A DNA stretch of 42,470 bases from Desulfovibrio sp. GTDB lineage: Bacteria > Desulfobacterota > Desulfovibrionia > Desulfovibrionales > Desulfovibrionaceae. A program made the position numbers and the translations under genes. Below the pieces are notes generated by a model. The model saw only the letters and a list, made by a program, of their open reading frames with translations, was not told where the DNA came from and ran no database searches. The stretch is from positions 1 through 42,470 of the forward strand of contig JAISWB010000111.1 in assembly GCA_031271265.1 (NCBI GenBank), written 5' to 3'. This document shows, piece after piece, positions 1 to 7,749 of the stretch (within the stretch, counting starts at the first letter, position 1; every line of letters begins with the position of its first letter).

Positions 1-26
1 TACTGATATCCGCATTGAAAAGTAAA

Positions 27-105
27 CTTTTCCCTGCGGAGGATCGTCAGCCGAAAAGCGTGGTTTTCGGCTGACTCACGCCGCTTCGCGGCGATATCAG
101 CCTAA
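27..105. repeat. Dispersed hairpin-forming repeat, copy 1
   Basis: The segment holds an 11-bp inverted repeat (49-59 with 66-76, loop gcgtgg), followed by a second short hairpin, cgccgcttcgcggcg. Much of it is found again, inverted, at 10672-10755. It lies just past the murA stop codon on the murA strand, so it could act as a murA terminator. No T-run follows, so that role is inferred. Confidence 0.5.
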
Positions 106-115
106 CGGCTTCGGC

Positions 116-1369
116 TCAAACCCGCCTGATGCGCGCGCCGGCGGCTTCAAGTTTGTGTTCGATGCGCTCGTAGCCCCGGTCCAGATGATAGATGCGCTGC
201 ACCCTGGTCGTTCCGGAGGCGGCAAGACCGGCCAGCACCAGCGATACGCCGGCCCTGAGATCCGAGGCCATGACCGGAGCGCCGGTCAGGGCCGGCACGC
301 CCCGGATGACGGCGCGGGATCCGGAAAGACGGATGTCCGCGCCCATGCGTACAAGTTCCGGCACGTGCATGAAGCGGTTTTCAAAGATGGTTTCCTCCAC
401 GGTGCCGGAGCCTTCGGCCAAGGTCATGAGCGCCATGATCTGGGCCTGCATGTCGGTCGGAAAGCCGGGATAGGGCCTGGTCGTCACGTCCGCGCAACGC
501 AGTTTCCCGTTGCGGCGCACGCTTACGCCGCCGGCGTGCGGTTCGACGGTGACGCCCGTTTCGCCCAACTTGGCCACTACGGCCGTGATTTCCTCCACGG
601 GGCAGCCGATGATGTCGCAGTTCCCGCCGGTTATGGCCGCCGCCGTCAGGAAGGTGCCGGCTTCCACCCGGTCCGGCATGATCCGGTACTCGCAACCGTG
701 CAGGGCGGCAACACCGCGGATATGCACAGTATCCGTACCCTGGCCGGAAATTTTCGCGCCGCAGGCGTTGAGGAAGTTCGCCAGGTCCGTGATTTCCGGT
801 TCCCGCGCGCAGTTGCGCAGCACGGTTTCGCCCTCGGCCTGCGCGGCGGCCATGATCAGGTGTTCCGTGCCGCCCACGGTCGGGAAGTCGAAGGTGATGT
901 CCGCGCCGTGCAAGCCGTTGCAACGCCCGATAATGTAGCCGGACTCCAGTTCCAGCCGCGCTCCCATTTTTTCCAACGCTCTGGTATGCTGCTCGATGGG
1001 GCGCGCCCCTATGGCGCAGCCTCCCGGCAGGGCCACCCCGGCAAACCCCAGGCGGGCGAGGAGCGGACCGAGCACCAATACCGAGGCGCGCATGGTCTTG
1101 ACCAGTTCATAGGGGGCCTCGCCGGTCAGGGGGCCGATTTCCACGCGTACGGAGTGCCCTTCCGCATCTGTAAACTCCGCCGGGCGTCCCAGTACGCGGA
1201 TCAGGGCGATGGTGGTGGCGATGTCGCGCAGGCGCGGGACATTATGAAAAACGGCGGGGGAATCCAGCAGTATGGAAGAAAACAGTATGGGCAAGGCGGC
1301 GTTTTTGGAGCCGCTTATGTTGATGCTGCCGCTCAGGGGCACGCCGCCTTCAATCAGTAATTCCTGCAT
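116..1369 (-). CDS. murA: UDP-N-acetylglucosamine 1-carboxyvinyltransferase
   Basis: MurA transfers enolpyruvate from phosphoenolpyruvate to UDP-GlcNAc, the first committed cytoplasmic step of peptidoglycan synthesis. The 417-residue length is the family norm. Visible residues include the SGSKNAALP loop with Lys22, TMRAS with Arg94, and the mobile loop [10 protein letters not shown] whose Cys118 is the usual catalytic and fosfomycin-target cysteine. The ORF is open 66 codons further upstream, but the family N-terminus begins at MQELLIEGG, and that ATG has an AGGGGAT-type ribosome-binding site. It is transcribed divergently from pepA, and a hairpin repeat follows the stop codon. I see no defect; the assignment is firm. 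Confidence 0.96.
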   Translation of the reverse strand: MQELLIEGGVPLSGSINISGSKNAALPILFSSILLDSPAVFHNVPRLRDIATTIALIRVLGRPAEFTDAEGHSVRVEIGPLTGEAPYELVKTMRASVLVLGPLLARLGFAGVALPGGCAIGARPIEQHTRALEKMGARLELESGYIIGRCNGLHGADITFDFPTVGGTEHLIMAAAQAEGETVLRNCAREPEITDLANFLNACGAKISGQGTDTVHIRGVAALHGCEYRIMPDRVEAGTFLTAAAITGGNCDIIGCPVEEITAVVAKLGETGVTVEPHAGGVSVRRNGKLRCADVTTRPYPGFPTDMQAQIMALMTLAEGSGTVEETIFENRFMHVPELVRMGADIRLSGSRAVIRGVPALTGAPVMASDLRAGVSLVLAGLAASGTTRVQRIYHLDRGYERIEHKLEAAGARIRRV

Positions 1370-1742
1370 GGTATCCCCTGTCCGGCCGCGACAGGCACGG
1401 GTATGCGGCATAGGATCCGGCAAAAATGTCGACCGCCGCTTACACGGCGGCTGAAGCGACGTTGCGCATATTTGCTTGCCTATGTCCGGCTTGTGGAATA
1501 CTTTCCGCAACGGGGCAACGCCGCCCGTTCCGCTCAACAGAGTAAGTCGGCTTGCGCCTGCCCGCAACAGGTTTCAATCCACATCCGGCCGGAGTTGCCG
1601 GATGATTATGCTCCGGCGGTCGTAAGCCGGCATGCCTCCCTTCCTGAAGGGAGGGAGTGATGAAAGGTATGCCCGGCTATGCCGGGCGTCAAGCGCGAAT
1701 CTCCCAATGAAGGGAACGGCTTGTACCGTAAAGGAATTTCTG
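1370..1742. other. murA-pepA divergent intergenic region, hairpin-rich
   Basis: No gene is supported here. Four hairpins are visible: 1433-1450 (6-bp stem), 1582-1604 (8-bp stem, loop cggagtt), 1635-1654 (8-bp stem cctccctt/aagggagg) and 1671-1687 (gcccggc/gccgggc). The last two belong to a leader repeat that recurs near 10.3, 21.0 and 29.8 kb. Promoters for both flanking genes must lie here or close by, but I could not pick convincing -35/-10 pairs. Confidence 0.5.
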
Positions 1743-1745
1743 ATG
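1729..1745 (+). promoter_or_regulatory. Repeated RBS/start module upstream of pepA
   Basis: The string TAAAGGAATTTCTGATG ends exactly at the pepA ATG. AGGA serves as the ribosome-binding site. The same string, with at most one or two changes, precedes three other genes in the window and lies antisense in hflX. In the pepA and 21-kb copies the similarity reaches about 60 bases further upstream, through a ccggc..gccgg hairpin. Confidence 0.6.
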
Positions 1746-3380
1746 GAAATCGGGTTTTGCAACACAGCGGCCGGCGGCGTGGTCGCCTGCGCGCTTTTGC
1801 CGTTATATGAACGGGCGGCGGACGCCGCACCGGACCCGCTTCCGGCCCGGCTTTTCCCGTGGGCGGCGGAGCATTCCGGATTACGCGACTTTCGCGGCAA
1901 AGAGGACGAGCGCCTGTTGCTCTACGCTCCAGCCGGGATTGCCGGGGCGCCGGCCGAGCGCGTCGTGCTTCTCGGGCTGGGCAAACGGGACAAAAACGGC
2001 CTGAAAAACCTGCGCAACGCCGTTGCCGGGGCGCTGAAATTCTGCCGGGAACGCGCCTTCGCTTCCGTCGGCCTGCCTCTGGCGGCCCTGGATGCCCTCA
2101 CTGCGGCCGGACTTGAGACGGATACGGCAACCCTGGTGCGCGAAAGCGCGGCCTCCGCGCTGCTCGGCCTCTATCGCGGCGACATCTGCCGCGGCAAAGG
2201 GAACGAGGACGAGGAGCGTCCGGACGACCCGGTATCTTTCAGCTTCCTGTTTGCCGGAGAGGACGTCCCGACCGCGTTGCGCGAAGCCGCCCGCACGGGC
2301 GCGGGCGAAGCGCGCGGCGTCATTCTGACCCGTGATCTGGCCAATACCCCCGGCAACCGCATGTATCCGGCCGTGCTGGCCGACGAGGCGCGCAAGGTGG
2401 CCGAAACATACGGATTTTCCTGCACTGTTTTCGATGACGAACACATCCTCTCCACGGGCATGGGCGCCTTGTACGCCGTGGGGCGAGGCTCGCGCAACGG
2501 GCCGCGTTTCGCGGTCCTCGAACACTGCCCGGCAGGCAGGGAACAGGACCGGCCCCTGATCGTGGCCGGCAAGGGCATAACCTTCGACAGCGGCGGCATA
2601 TCGCTGAAGCCTTCGGCCTCCATGCACGAAATGAAAAGCGACATGGCGGGGGCGGCGGCGGTGCTCGGCTTGTTCACGGCCCTGGGCGAAGCCCCGGACC
2701 GCGATGCCCTGCCCCGCGTCGTCGGCCTGATTGCGGCTGCGGAAAACATGCCCGGCGGCCGGGCGACGCGGCCGGGCGACGTGGTTACCGCGCTGAACGG
2801 CAATACCGTGGAAATACAGAATACGGACGCCGAAGGCAGGCTGGCGCTCTGCGACGCGCTTGTCTATGCCCAAAAGGAATACGCTCCGGCGCTGCTCATC
2901 GACCTCGCCACCTTGACCGGGGCCTGCGTCATTGCCCTGGGCGACTACGGCAGCGGCCTGTTCACCGAAGACACGGCCCTGCGCGCGGCGGTGCAGGCGG
3001 CGGCCGAGCAGGCCGGCGACCTGGTCTGGCCCATGCCTCTCTGGGACGACTACGACAAGAACCTCAAAAGCGAAATCGCGGACATGAGCAACATCGGCCC
3101 CCGCGAGGGCGGGGCCGTCCACGCCGCGCTTTTCCTGCGCCGTTTCATAGAAAAAGGCACACGCTGGGCGCATCTGGACATAGCCGGGCCGGGTTGGGTG
3201 AGCAAGCCCTCGCCCCTGCATCCGGCGCCGGGCGCAACGGGCGTGGGCGTCAGGCTGCTCTGCCGCCTGCTCCGGCATCCGGGGCTTCTTGAACACACTG
3301 CGGAAAGCGCGCCGCCCGCGGCGCCTCCCGACCCGCTCCCGGCAACGCCGGGACTCGCTCTTTCCGCATCACAAGCGTAA
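1743..3380 (+). CDS. pepA: Leucyl aminopeptidase, M17 family
   Basis: This is a cytoplasmic dimetal aminopeptidase that removes N-terminal residues from peptides. The 545-residue protein has the M17 metal and catalytic motifs: GKGITFDSGG (Lys277, Asp282), Lys289, Asp300, and the signature NTDAEGRL at 360-367 with its catalytic arginine. The ATG was chosen because homologs start close to this point and the ribosome-binding site aaagga precedes it; the reading frame is open further upstream only through repeat sequence. The last ~25 residues, rich in Pro and Ala, come from a short repeat element (3329-3352) and are not part of the catalytic fold. The next gene begins 2 bases after the stop, suggesting one transcript. 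Confidence 0.95.
   Translation: MEIGFCNTAAGGVVACALLPLYERAADAAPDPLPARLFPWAAEHSGLRDFRGKEDERLLLYAPAGIAGAPAERVVLLGLGKRDKNGLKNLRNAVAGALKFCRERAFASVGLPLAALDALTAAGLETDTATLVRESAASALLGLYRGDICRGKGNEDEERPDDPVSFSFLFAGEDVPTALREAARTGAGEARGVILTRDLANTPGNRMYPAVLADEARKVAETYGFSCTVFDDEHILSTGMGALYAVGRGSRNGPRFAVLEHCPAGREQDRPLIVAGKGITFDSGGISLKPSASMHEMKSDMAGAAAVLGLFTALGEAPDRDALPRVVGLIAAAENMPGGRATRPGDVVTALNGNTVEIQNTDAEGRLALCDALVYAQKEYAPALLIDLATLTGACVIALGDYGSGLFTEDTALRAAVQAAAEQAGDLVWPMPLWDDYDKNLKSEIADMSNIGPREGGAVHAALFLRRFIEKGTRWAHLDIAGPGWVSKPSPLHPAPGATGVGVRLLCRLLRHPGLLEHTAESAPPAAPPDPLPATPGLALSASQA
3329..3352 (+). repeat. Short palindromic mini-element in the pepA 3' end
   Basis: The segment reads gacccgctcccggcaacgccggg and can form a CCCGGC/GCCGGG hairpin. 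It resembles the repeat encoding Asp-Arg-Ser-Gly found inside other genes here, but is read in a different frame. It supplies part of the PepA C-terminal tail. Confidence 0.45.
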
Positions 3381-3382
3381 TC

Positions 3383-4846
3383 GTGCCGGCCTTTCCCTTT
3401 TTCCGCGGCGCGGGAGTTTCTTCCGCGCAGACAGGACGGCAACGCGGACGCAACGGCGGGAACCGCGTCACCGGCGGCGAAATATGGTCTCTGACCTGGC
3501 CCCAGGCGCTGACCATGTTTTTCCAGTTTACGCTCGGGTTTACGGACGTGGTGGTGGCCGGGCGCATCCACCCTCACCTGCAGGGCGCGCTCGGCATCAT
3601 TACCCAGTGTCAGTTCCTGTTGCTTGTGCTCGGCGTTGCCTTGATCAACGGCGGACTGGCGGCCGTGAGTCAGGCTGCGGGCGCCGGCCTTCTCCCGCGC
3701 GCCGAACGCTATGTGGGCTTGCTGTTCAAGGGCGGGATTATCTTTTCCGCGCTTACCGTGACCGGCGGCTATGTGTTCGCCGGGCACCTGATGCGTTTTC
3801 TGCATGTGCCGGAGGAGATTTTCGACCTGACCCTGGGCTTGTGGAAGTTGCTGCTTCCGGTGCTGCCCGCGGGCTACCTGTCCTTTCTTGCCGCCGCCGT
3901 GTTCCGGGCGCACAAGAACGTGCGCGTGCCGCTCATGTCCGTCATCATGGTCTGCGCCGTCAACGCCGTCGGCGACCTGGGACTGGGCCTGGGCATGTTC
4001 GGGATGCCGCAACTCGGCGCGGACGGCATCGTGCTGGCCACGGTACTTTCCATGTCCTGCGGGGCCTTGTTCAGCCTGTTCGTCATGTTTCGGGCGGGTC
4101 TGGCCGGCAGGCGAAGTTTTGCCCCCCTGCGCTGGGAAAAGCGCGCCTTGCCGTATATACTCAAGGTGGCCCTGCCCTCGGGCGGGTCACAGTTCCTCTG
4201 GCAGCTCGGCTACATGGTGCTGTTCATGATTACCGGCACCCTGCCCGGAGACAGCGTGACCGCAGTCGGCGGACTGACCGCGGGCATGCGCGTGGAGGGG
4301 CTGCTGTTTATGCCCGCCGTGGCTTTCGGGCTTACCTCGTCCATCCTGGTCGGACACTGCCTGGGGGCGGGCAACCCGGAGGAAGCGCGGCGCGTCGGCC
4401 TGCGCATCGCCGGCACGGGGGCGCTTGTCATGAGTTTCGCCGCCCTTTGCCTGTATCCTTTTCTGCCTTACGTGACGGCCTTCGTGGCTCCCGACCCGTC
4501 GGTGCGCGAGGTGGCGGCCGACTACATCCTGTTCAACCTGCTCGGCATGCCGTTCAGCGTGACGAGCGTCATCATGAGCGGCATTTTTTCCGGCGCGGGC
4601 GCGACCTTGTACAGCATGGCCGCGTTCAGCGTCGGGACCTGGCTGGTGCGTCTGCCCCTTGCGTGGTATATGGGGCATGTCGTATGGCAGGATGCTGCCG
4701 GCGTTTTTTCGGCCATGCTCGTTTCCCAGGTCGTACAGTCCGCCATATGCCTGTATTGCTTTTTCCGGCGCGACTGGAGCGGCTTTGCCTCCACGGCGGG
4801 ACGCTTCGGCCGCATCGCCGGGTATGAAAAGGGAAACGCCGATTAA
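3383..4846 (+). CDS. MATE family efflux transporter
   Basis: This is a multidrug and toxic-compound extrusion type antiporter of the inner membrane. The 487-residue product has about twelve hydrophobic segments in the usual two-bundle arrangement, beginning at TGGEIWSLTWPQALTMFFQF (about residue 30). A MATE-type N-terminal core (FTDVVVAGR) and a matching second half are visible. The only starts before the first helix are a GTG at 3383, directly after the pepA stop, and internal codons that would remove helix 1, so the GTG is preferred, although its ribosome-binding site is poor. The first ~28 residues are Arg/Gly-rich and may be poorly conserved. Substrate is unknown; Na+ or H+ coupling cannot be read from the sequence. 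Confidence 0.85.
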   Translation: MPAFPFFRGAGVSSAQTGRQRGRNGGNRVTGGEIWSLTWPQALTMFFQFTLGFTDVVVAGRIHPHLQGALGIITQCQFLLLVLGVALINGGLAAVSQAAGAGLLPRAERYVGLLFKGGIIFSALTVTGGYVFAGHLMRFLHVPEEIFDLTLGLWKLLLPVLPAGYLSFLAAAVFRAHKNVRVPLMSVIMVCAVNAVGDLGLGLGMFGMPQLGADGIVLATVLSMSCGALFSLFVMFRAGLAGRRSFAPLRWEKRALPYILKVALPSGGSQFLWQLGYMVLFMITGTLPGDSVTAVGGLTAGMRVEGLLFMPAVAFGLTSSILVGHCLGAGNPEEARRVGLRIAGTGALVMSFAALCLYPFLPYVTAFVAPDPSVREVAADYILFNLLGMPFSVTSVIMSGIFSGAGATLYSMAAFSVGTWLVRLPLAWYMGHVVWQDAAGVFSAMLVSQVVQSAICLYCFFRRDWSGFASTAGRFGRIAGYEKGNAD

Positions 4847-4861
4847 AAGGAATTTCTGATG
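4844..4861 (+). promoter_or_regulatory. Repeated RBS/start module, DUF2156 gene
   Basis: TAAAAGGAATTTCTGATG ends at the start codon of the gene at 4859 and overlaps the stop of the MATE gene. Only this short core is shared with the other copies; the longer leader is missing. Confidence 0.55.
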
Positions 4862-5737
4862 AACACCGAATACAGGCCGTTGTCCTTCGACCGGATGCCG
4901 GCGTATCTTGACCTGCTGAACCGCTGCAACAGCCGCGCTTCGGATTACAGTTTCGCCAATCTCTGGGGCTGGGCGACGCATTATGAACTGGAATGGCGTT
5001 TTGACGGAACCCTTTGCTGGATACGCCAAAAACGTCCTTTCCCGGCGCATTGGGCGCCCGTCGGTCCCTGGACCGAGGTGGAAGACTGGAGGAACGCGCC
5101 GGAAACGGCGCCCGGAGCGCTTTTCATCCGCGTACCCCACGCCCTGGCCGACCTCTGGAGCGCCGCCCTGCCGGGGCGCGTGGAGATCGAAGACAGCAGG
5201 GATCTGTGGGATTACCTGTACCTTTCCTCGGAACTGTGTACGCTCCCCGGCAACCGTTTTCACAAAAAAAAGAACCTGCTCAGGCAGTTTATGAAAACAT
5301 ACGACTATGACTACAGCCCGCTGTCGGAAGCCTGCGTGGAAACGGTGCTGGACATGCAGGCCGAGTGGTGCCGGTGGCGGGACTGCGAATCGTCGGAATC
5401 CCTGCAGGCCGAAAACGATGCCGTGGCCCGCGTGCTGACCGCCTGGGGCAAGATCCCCGGACTGTGCGGCGGCGTCATCCACATAGACGATGTGCCCGTG
5501 GCCTATACCCTGGCCGAGCCGCTGGGCGACGACACCATGGTTATCCATTTCGAAAAAGCCGCGCCCTGCGTCAAGGGCGGCTACCAGGCCATAAACTACT
5601 TCTTCTGCAACGATGCGGGCAAAAACGCCGTCTACGTCAACCGGGAGCAGGACCTCGGGGACGAAGGGCTGCGGCAGGCCAAAATGAGCTATAATCCGAC
5701 GGATTTTTTCCGCAAGTGCTCGGTGCGGATGCTGTAG
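4859..5737 (+). CDS. DUF2156 (phosphatidylglycerol lysyltransferase C-terminal-like) protein
   Basis: The 292-residue soluble protein begins MNTEYRPLSFDRMPAYLDLL and contains SDYSFANLWGW, NRFHKKKNLLRQF and GGYQAINYFF, the pattern of the DUF2156/LPG_synthase_C family. That family has a double GNAT-like fold and includes the aminoacyl-transferase half of MprF. No membrane domain is present, so this is the stand-alone form, for which the biological substrate is generally not established. Length and both halves look complete. It starts 12 bases after the MATE gene, behind the repeated ribosome-binding module, and is probably the last gene of the pepA transcript. An A8 run lies at 5263-5270. Confidence 0.8.
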   Translation: MNTEYRPLSFDRMPAYLDLLNRCNSRASDYSFANLWGWATHYELEWRFDGTLCWIRQKRPFPAHWAPVGPWTEVEDWRNAPETAPGALFIRVPHALADLWSAALPGRVEIEDSRDLWDYLYLSSELCTLPGNRFHKKKNLLRQFMKTYDYDYSPLSEACVETVLDMQAEWCRWRDCESSESLQAENDAVARVLTAWGKIPGLCGGVIHIDDVPVAYTLAEPLGDDTMVIHFEKAAPCVKGGYQAINYFFCNDAGKNAVYVNREQDLGDEGLRQAKMSYNPTDFFRKCSVRML

Positions 5738-5770
5738 GCGTCAACAGCACCTTTCAATGTTGATGTTGTA

Positions 5771-5903
5771 CGCCTCGGGCGGCCGGGGCCGCGGCTCTGC
5801 CCCGGCTCGCGGAGGTAGAGAACGGTTCATCCGGGAACGGGTGAACCGTTCTTCACTGCGCGCCCCGCTTTTGCTAACGGAAAGCGGCAGCCCGCCCGAG
5901 GCG
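5771..5903. repeat. Nested inverted repeats in convergent intergenic space
   Basis: The outer arms CGCCTCGGGCGG (5771-5782) and CCGCCCGAGGCG (5892-5903) are perfect 12-bp complements. Between them lie two more hairpins: GCCGGGGC/GCCCCGGC (5782-5789 with 5799-5806) and an 11-bp stem at 5819-5852. Almost the whole gap between two convergent genes is therefore folded. Confidence 0.6.
5819..5852. terminator. Likely bidirectional terminator hairpin
   Basis: AGAACGGTTCA (5819-5829) pairs perfectly with TGAACCGTTCT (5842-5852) across a 12-nt loop. It lies between the convergent DUF2156 and aldA genes. There is no clear T-run, so the role rests on stem strength and position. Confidence 0.5.
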
Positions 5904-5910
5904 GACGCGA

Positions 5911-7344
5911 TCAGTACCGCACGTACGCAATGTGGGTTTGCAGGTATTCCATCAAGCCGTGCTTGCCGTCGGCTCCGCCGATGCCGGATTTTCTCCAGCC
6001 GGCGTGAAAACCCTGCATGGCTTCGAAGTTTTCCCTGTTCACGTAGGTTTCGCCGAATTTCAGCCGGCGCAGTGCCCACATGGCGGTATTCACGTTGGTG
6101 GTGTAGATGGATGAAGTGAGCCCGTATTCACAATCGTTGGCCAGAGCGATTGCCTCGTCGAAGTCGCTGTAGGACAGGACCGGGAGTACCGGGCCGAACA
6201 CTTCTTTCTGCACCGCTTCCATTTTTTGCGTGCAATTGCCCAACACGGTGGGTTCGAAGAAGTATCCGGTCTTCGTTTCGGGCACCCCCCCGCCGCAGAG
6301 CACTTCAGCACCTTCCTGTCTGGCCCTTGCAAGCATGTCGACAATTTTTTTCTGTTGTTCGGCGCTCACCTGGCAGGCCATGTCCGGCGCGGGATCGGCC
6401 GTGGGGTCGCCGTATGTGACCTCTTTCATTGCTTTGACGAGCATTTCCGTGAACCTGTCGGCTATCTTGCCGTCCACGTATACCCGTTCGCAGCAGTTGC
6501 ACACCTGTCCGCTGAAGATAACCCGCGATGCGACGATGCTTTTCACGGCCAGGTCCAGATCCGCGTCGGCGCAGACAACGGCCGGGGCCTTGCCCCCCAG
6601 TTCGAGAGACACTTTGGCCACGTTTGCGGCTGTAGCGGCGATAACCTTCTGTCCGGCCTCCACGCTGCCGGTAAGGCTGACCATGCCGGTAATTTCGCTG
6701 CGCACCAGTGCTTCGCCAAGGGCGGCGCCGGAACCGGTGACGATGTTCAGCACGCCGGGAGGCAGGCCGATGCCGGCGACGATTTCCGCAAAGGCCATGA
6801 CCGTGGCCGGAACCGTCGAACTGGGTTTGATGACTATGGTATTACCCGTGAGAAGGGCCGGAGCGACCTTGCGGGCAGTAACGAAGAGGGGGAAATTCCA
6901 GGGGCAGATGCCCACGACCACGCCTATGGGCTTGCGGAAAAGAAAGATGCTCTCGTCGGGCCTGTCGCTCTGGAGGATCTCGCCTTCAAATATGCGGGCC
7001 CAACCGGCATAATACTCGAAATAATCAGCCGTAAAATCCACTTCCACCTGAGCCAGAGGGAGGATTTTGGCCTGCTCGCCCGCCAGCAGGCGGGCCAGTT
7101 GCACCCTTTCGGACCGGATGCCCTCGGACATTTTTTTGAGAAAACCTGCTCTTTCCACAGCCGGACGGGCTGCCCAAGCCGTCTGGGAAGCCTCGGCCGC
7201 CGCAAGCGCCGCGCGGGCGTCCTCCGAACCGCCCTTGGGAACTGTCGCAATGATTTTCTGCGTAAAAGGGTTTTCAACCTCAATGACGCCTTGAGACGGG
7301 GAAGCTGTGAGGGAACCGTTGATGAACTGCTTGAACTCGCGCAT
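5911..7344 (-). CDS. aldA: Lactaldehyde/glycolaldehyde dehydrogenase (aldA-type ALDH)
   Basis: This is an NAD(P)-dependent aldehyde dehydrogenase. The 477-residue protein resembles Escherichia coli AldA along its length: FTADYFEYYAGWARIFEGEI, the near-invariant CPWNFPLF, IKPS with Lys173, LELGGKAP with general-base Glu248, GQVCNCCERVYV with nucleophile Cys282, and a C-terminal FEAMQGFHAGWRKSGIGG. AldA oxidises L-lactaldehyde to L-lactate, which would fit the two lactate permeases in this window; glycolaldehyde or other small aldehydes are also possible. The ATG is preceded by AAGGAGG. A 405-base upstream region leaves room for its own regulation. Confidence 0.9.
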   Translation of the reverse strand: MREFKQFINGSLTASPSQGVIEVENPFTQKIIATVPKGGSEDARAALAAAEASQTAWAARPAVERAGFLKKMSEGIRSERVQLARLLAGEQAKILPLAQVEVDFTADYFEYYAGWARIFEGEILQSDRPDESIFLFRKPIGVVVGICPWNFPLFVTARKVAPALLTGNTIVIKPSSTVPATVMAFAEIVAGIGLPPGVLNIVTGSGAALGEALVRSEITGMVSLTGSVEAGQKVIAATAANVAKVSLELGGKAPAVVCADADLDLAVKSIVASRVIFSGQVCNCCERVYVDGKIADRFTEMLVKAMKEVTYGDPTADPAPDMACQVSAEQQKKIVDMLARARQEGAEVLCGGGVPETKTGYFFEPTVLGNCTQKMEAVQKEVFGPVLPVLSYSDFDEAIALANDCEYGLTSSIYTTNVNTAMWALRRLKFGETYVNRENFEAMQGFHAGWRKSGIGGADGKHGLMEYLQTHIAYVRY

Positions 7345-7749
7345 GTAAACCTCCTTTCTTTAACCGACACCTATCATATTGAGCAGCGGCGGCAAACTGC
7401 CCGACCATTCGTAATTCAGACCGAGGGCCGGGCCGAAAAAACTCAACATGCAGATATAGCAGGTAATATTTTTTTTCCTGCCCGAAAGCGGCAATCCGTG
7501 AAACCATAAAAATTTTCTCTCGATTTTTTTGTGACATTCTCGAGAAAGTAATTTTCAGTGTTTCGGTTCCAGGGTATTTCGAAGTTGAGTTTGTAAAGAA
7601 GGCGCCTTGAGTCCGGGAGGCGAATCCGGACGAAGAAAATTGATCCGGAATCGGATTTATGACGGAGGGTCAATGCGTTGTTTTCATTTACCCACCGGAT
7701 GCCGACAGGGGGATCCCCGCCGGCGGACTGCAATTTATCTGTACCGGCA
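7345..7749. promoter_or_regulatory. aldA upstream region with an inverted repeat (7518-7545)
   Basis: No gene is supported in these 405 bases, which are more AT-rich than the surroundings. On the aldA strand a TATGAT (-10-like) lies about 30 bases before the ATG, without a good -35. An inverted repeat tctcga-N16-tcgaga (7518-7523 with 7540-7545), overlapping the perfect palindrome ttctcgagaa (7537-7546), is a candidate operator. A GGGGATCCCC-centred hairpin near 7709-7718 could end the ABC transporter message. Confidence 0.35.

Noticed and set aside
155..1360. Long plus-strand frame opposite murA (about 400 codons)
   Set aside because: It is the antisense shadow of murA in GC-rich DNA. The sequence is low in conserved motifs, while murA has all family residues.
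1881..3296. Long minus-strand frame opposite pepA
   Set aside because: Antisense shadow of a clear M17 peptidase. Similar frames opposite the kinases, hflX, recD2, priA and the permeases were dismissed for the same reason.
7400..7430. Sigma-54 promoter for aldA
   Set aside because: A GG-N10-GC spacing exists on the minus strand, but the -12 element lacks the TTGC consensus.
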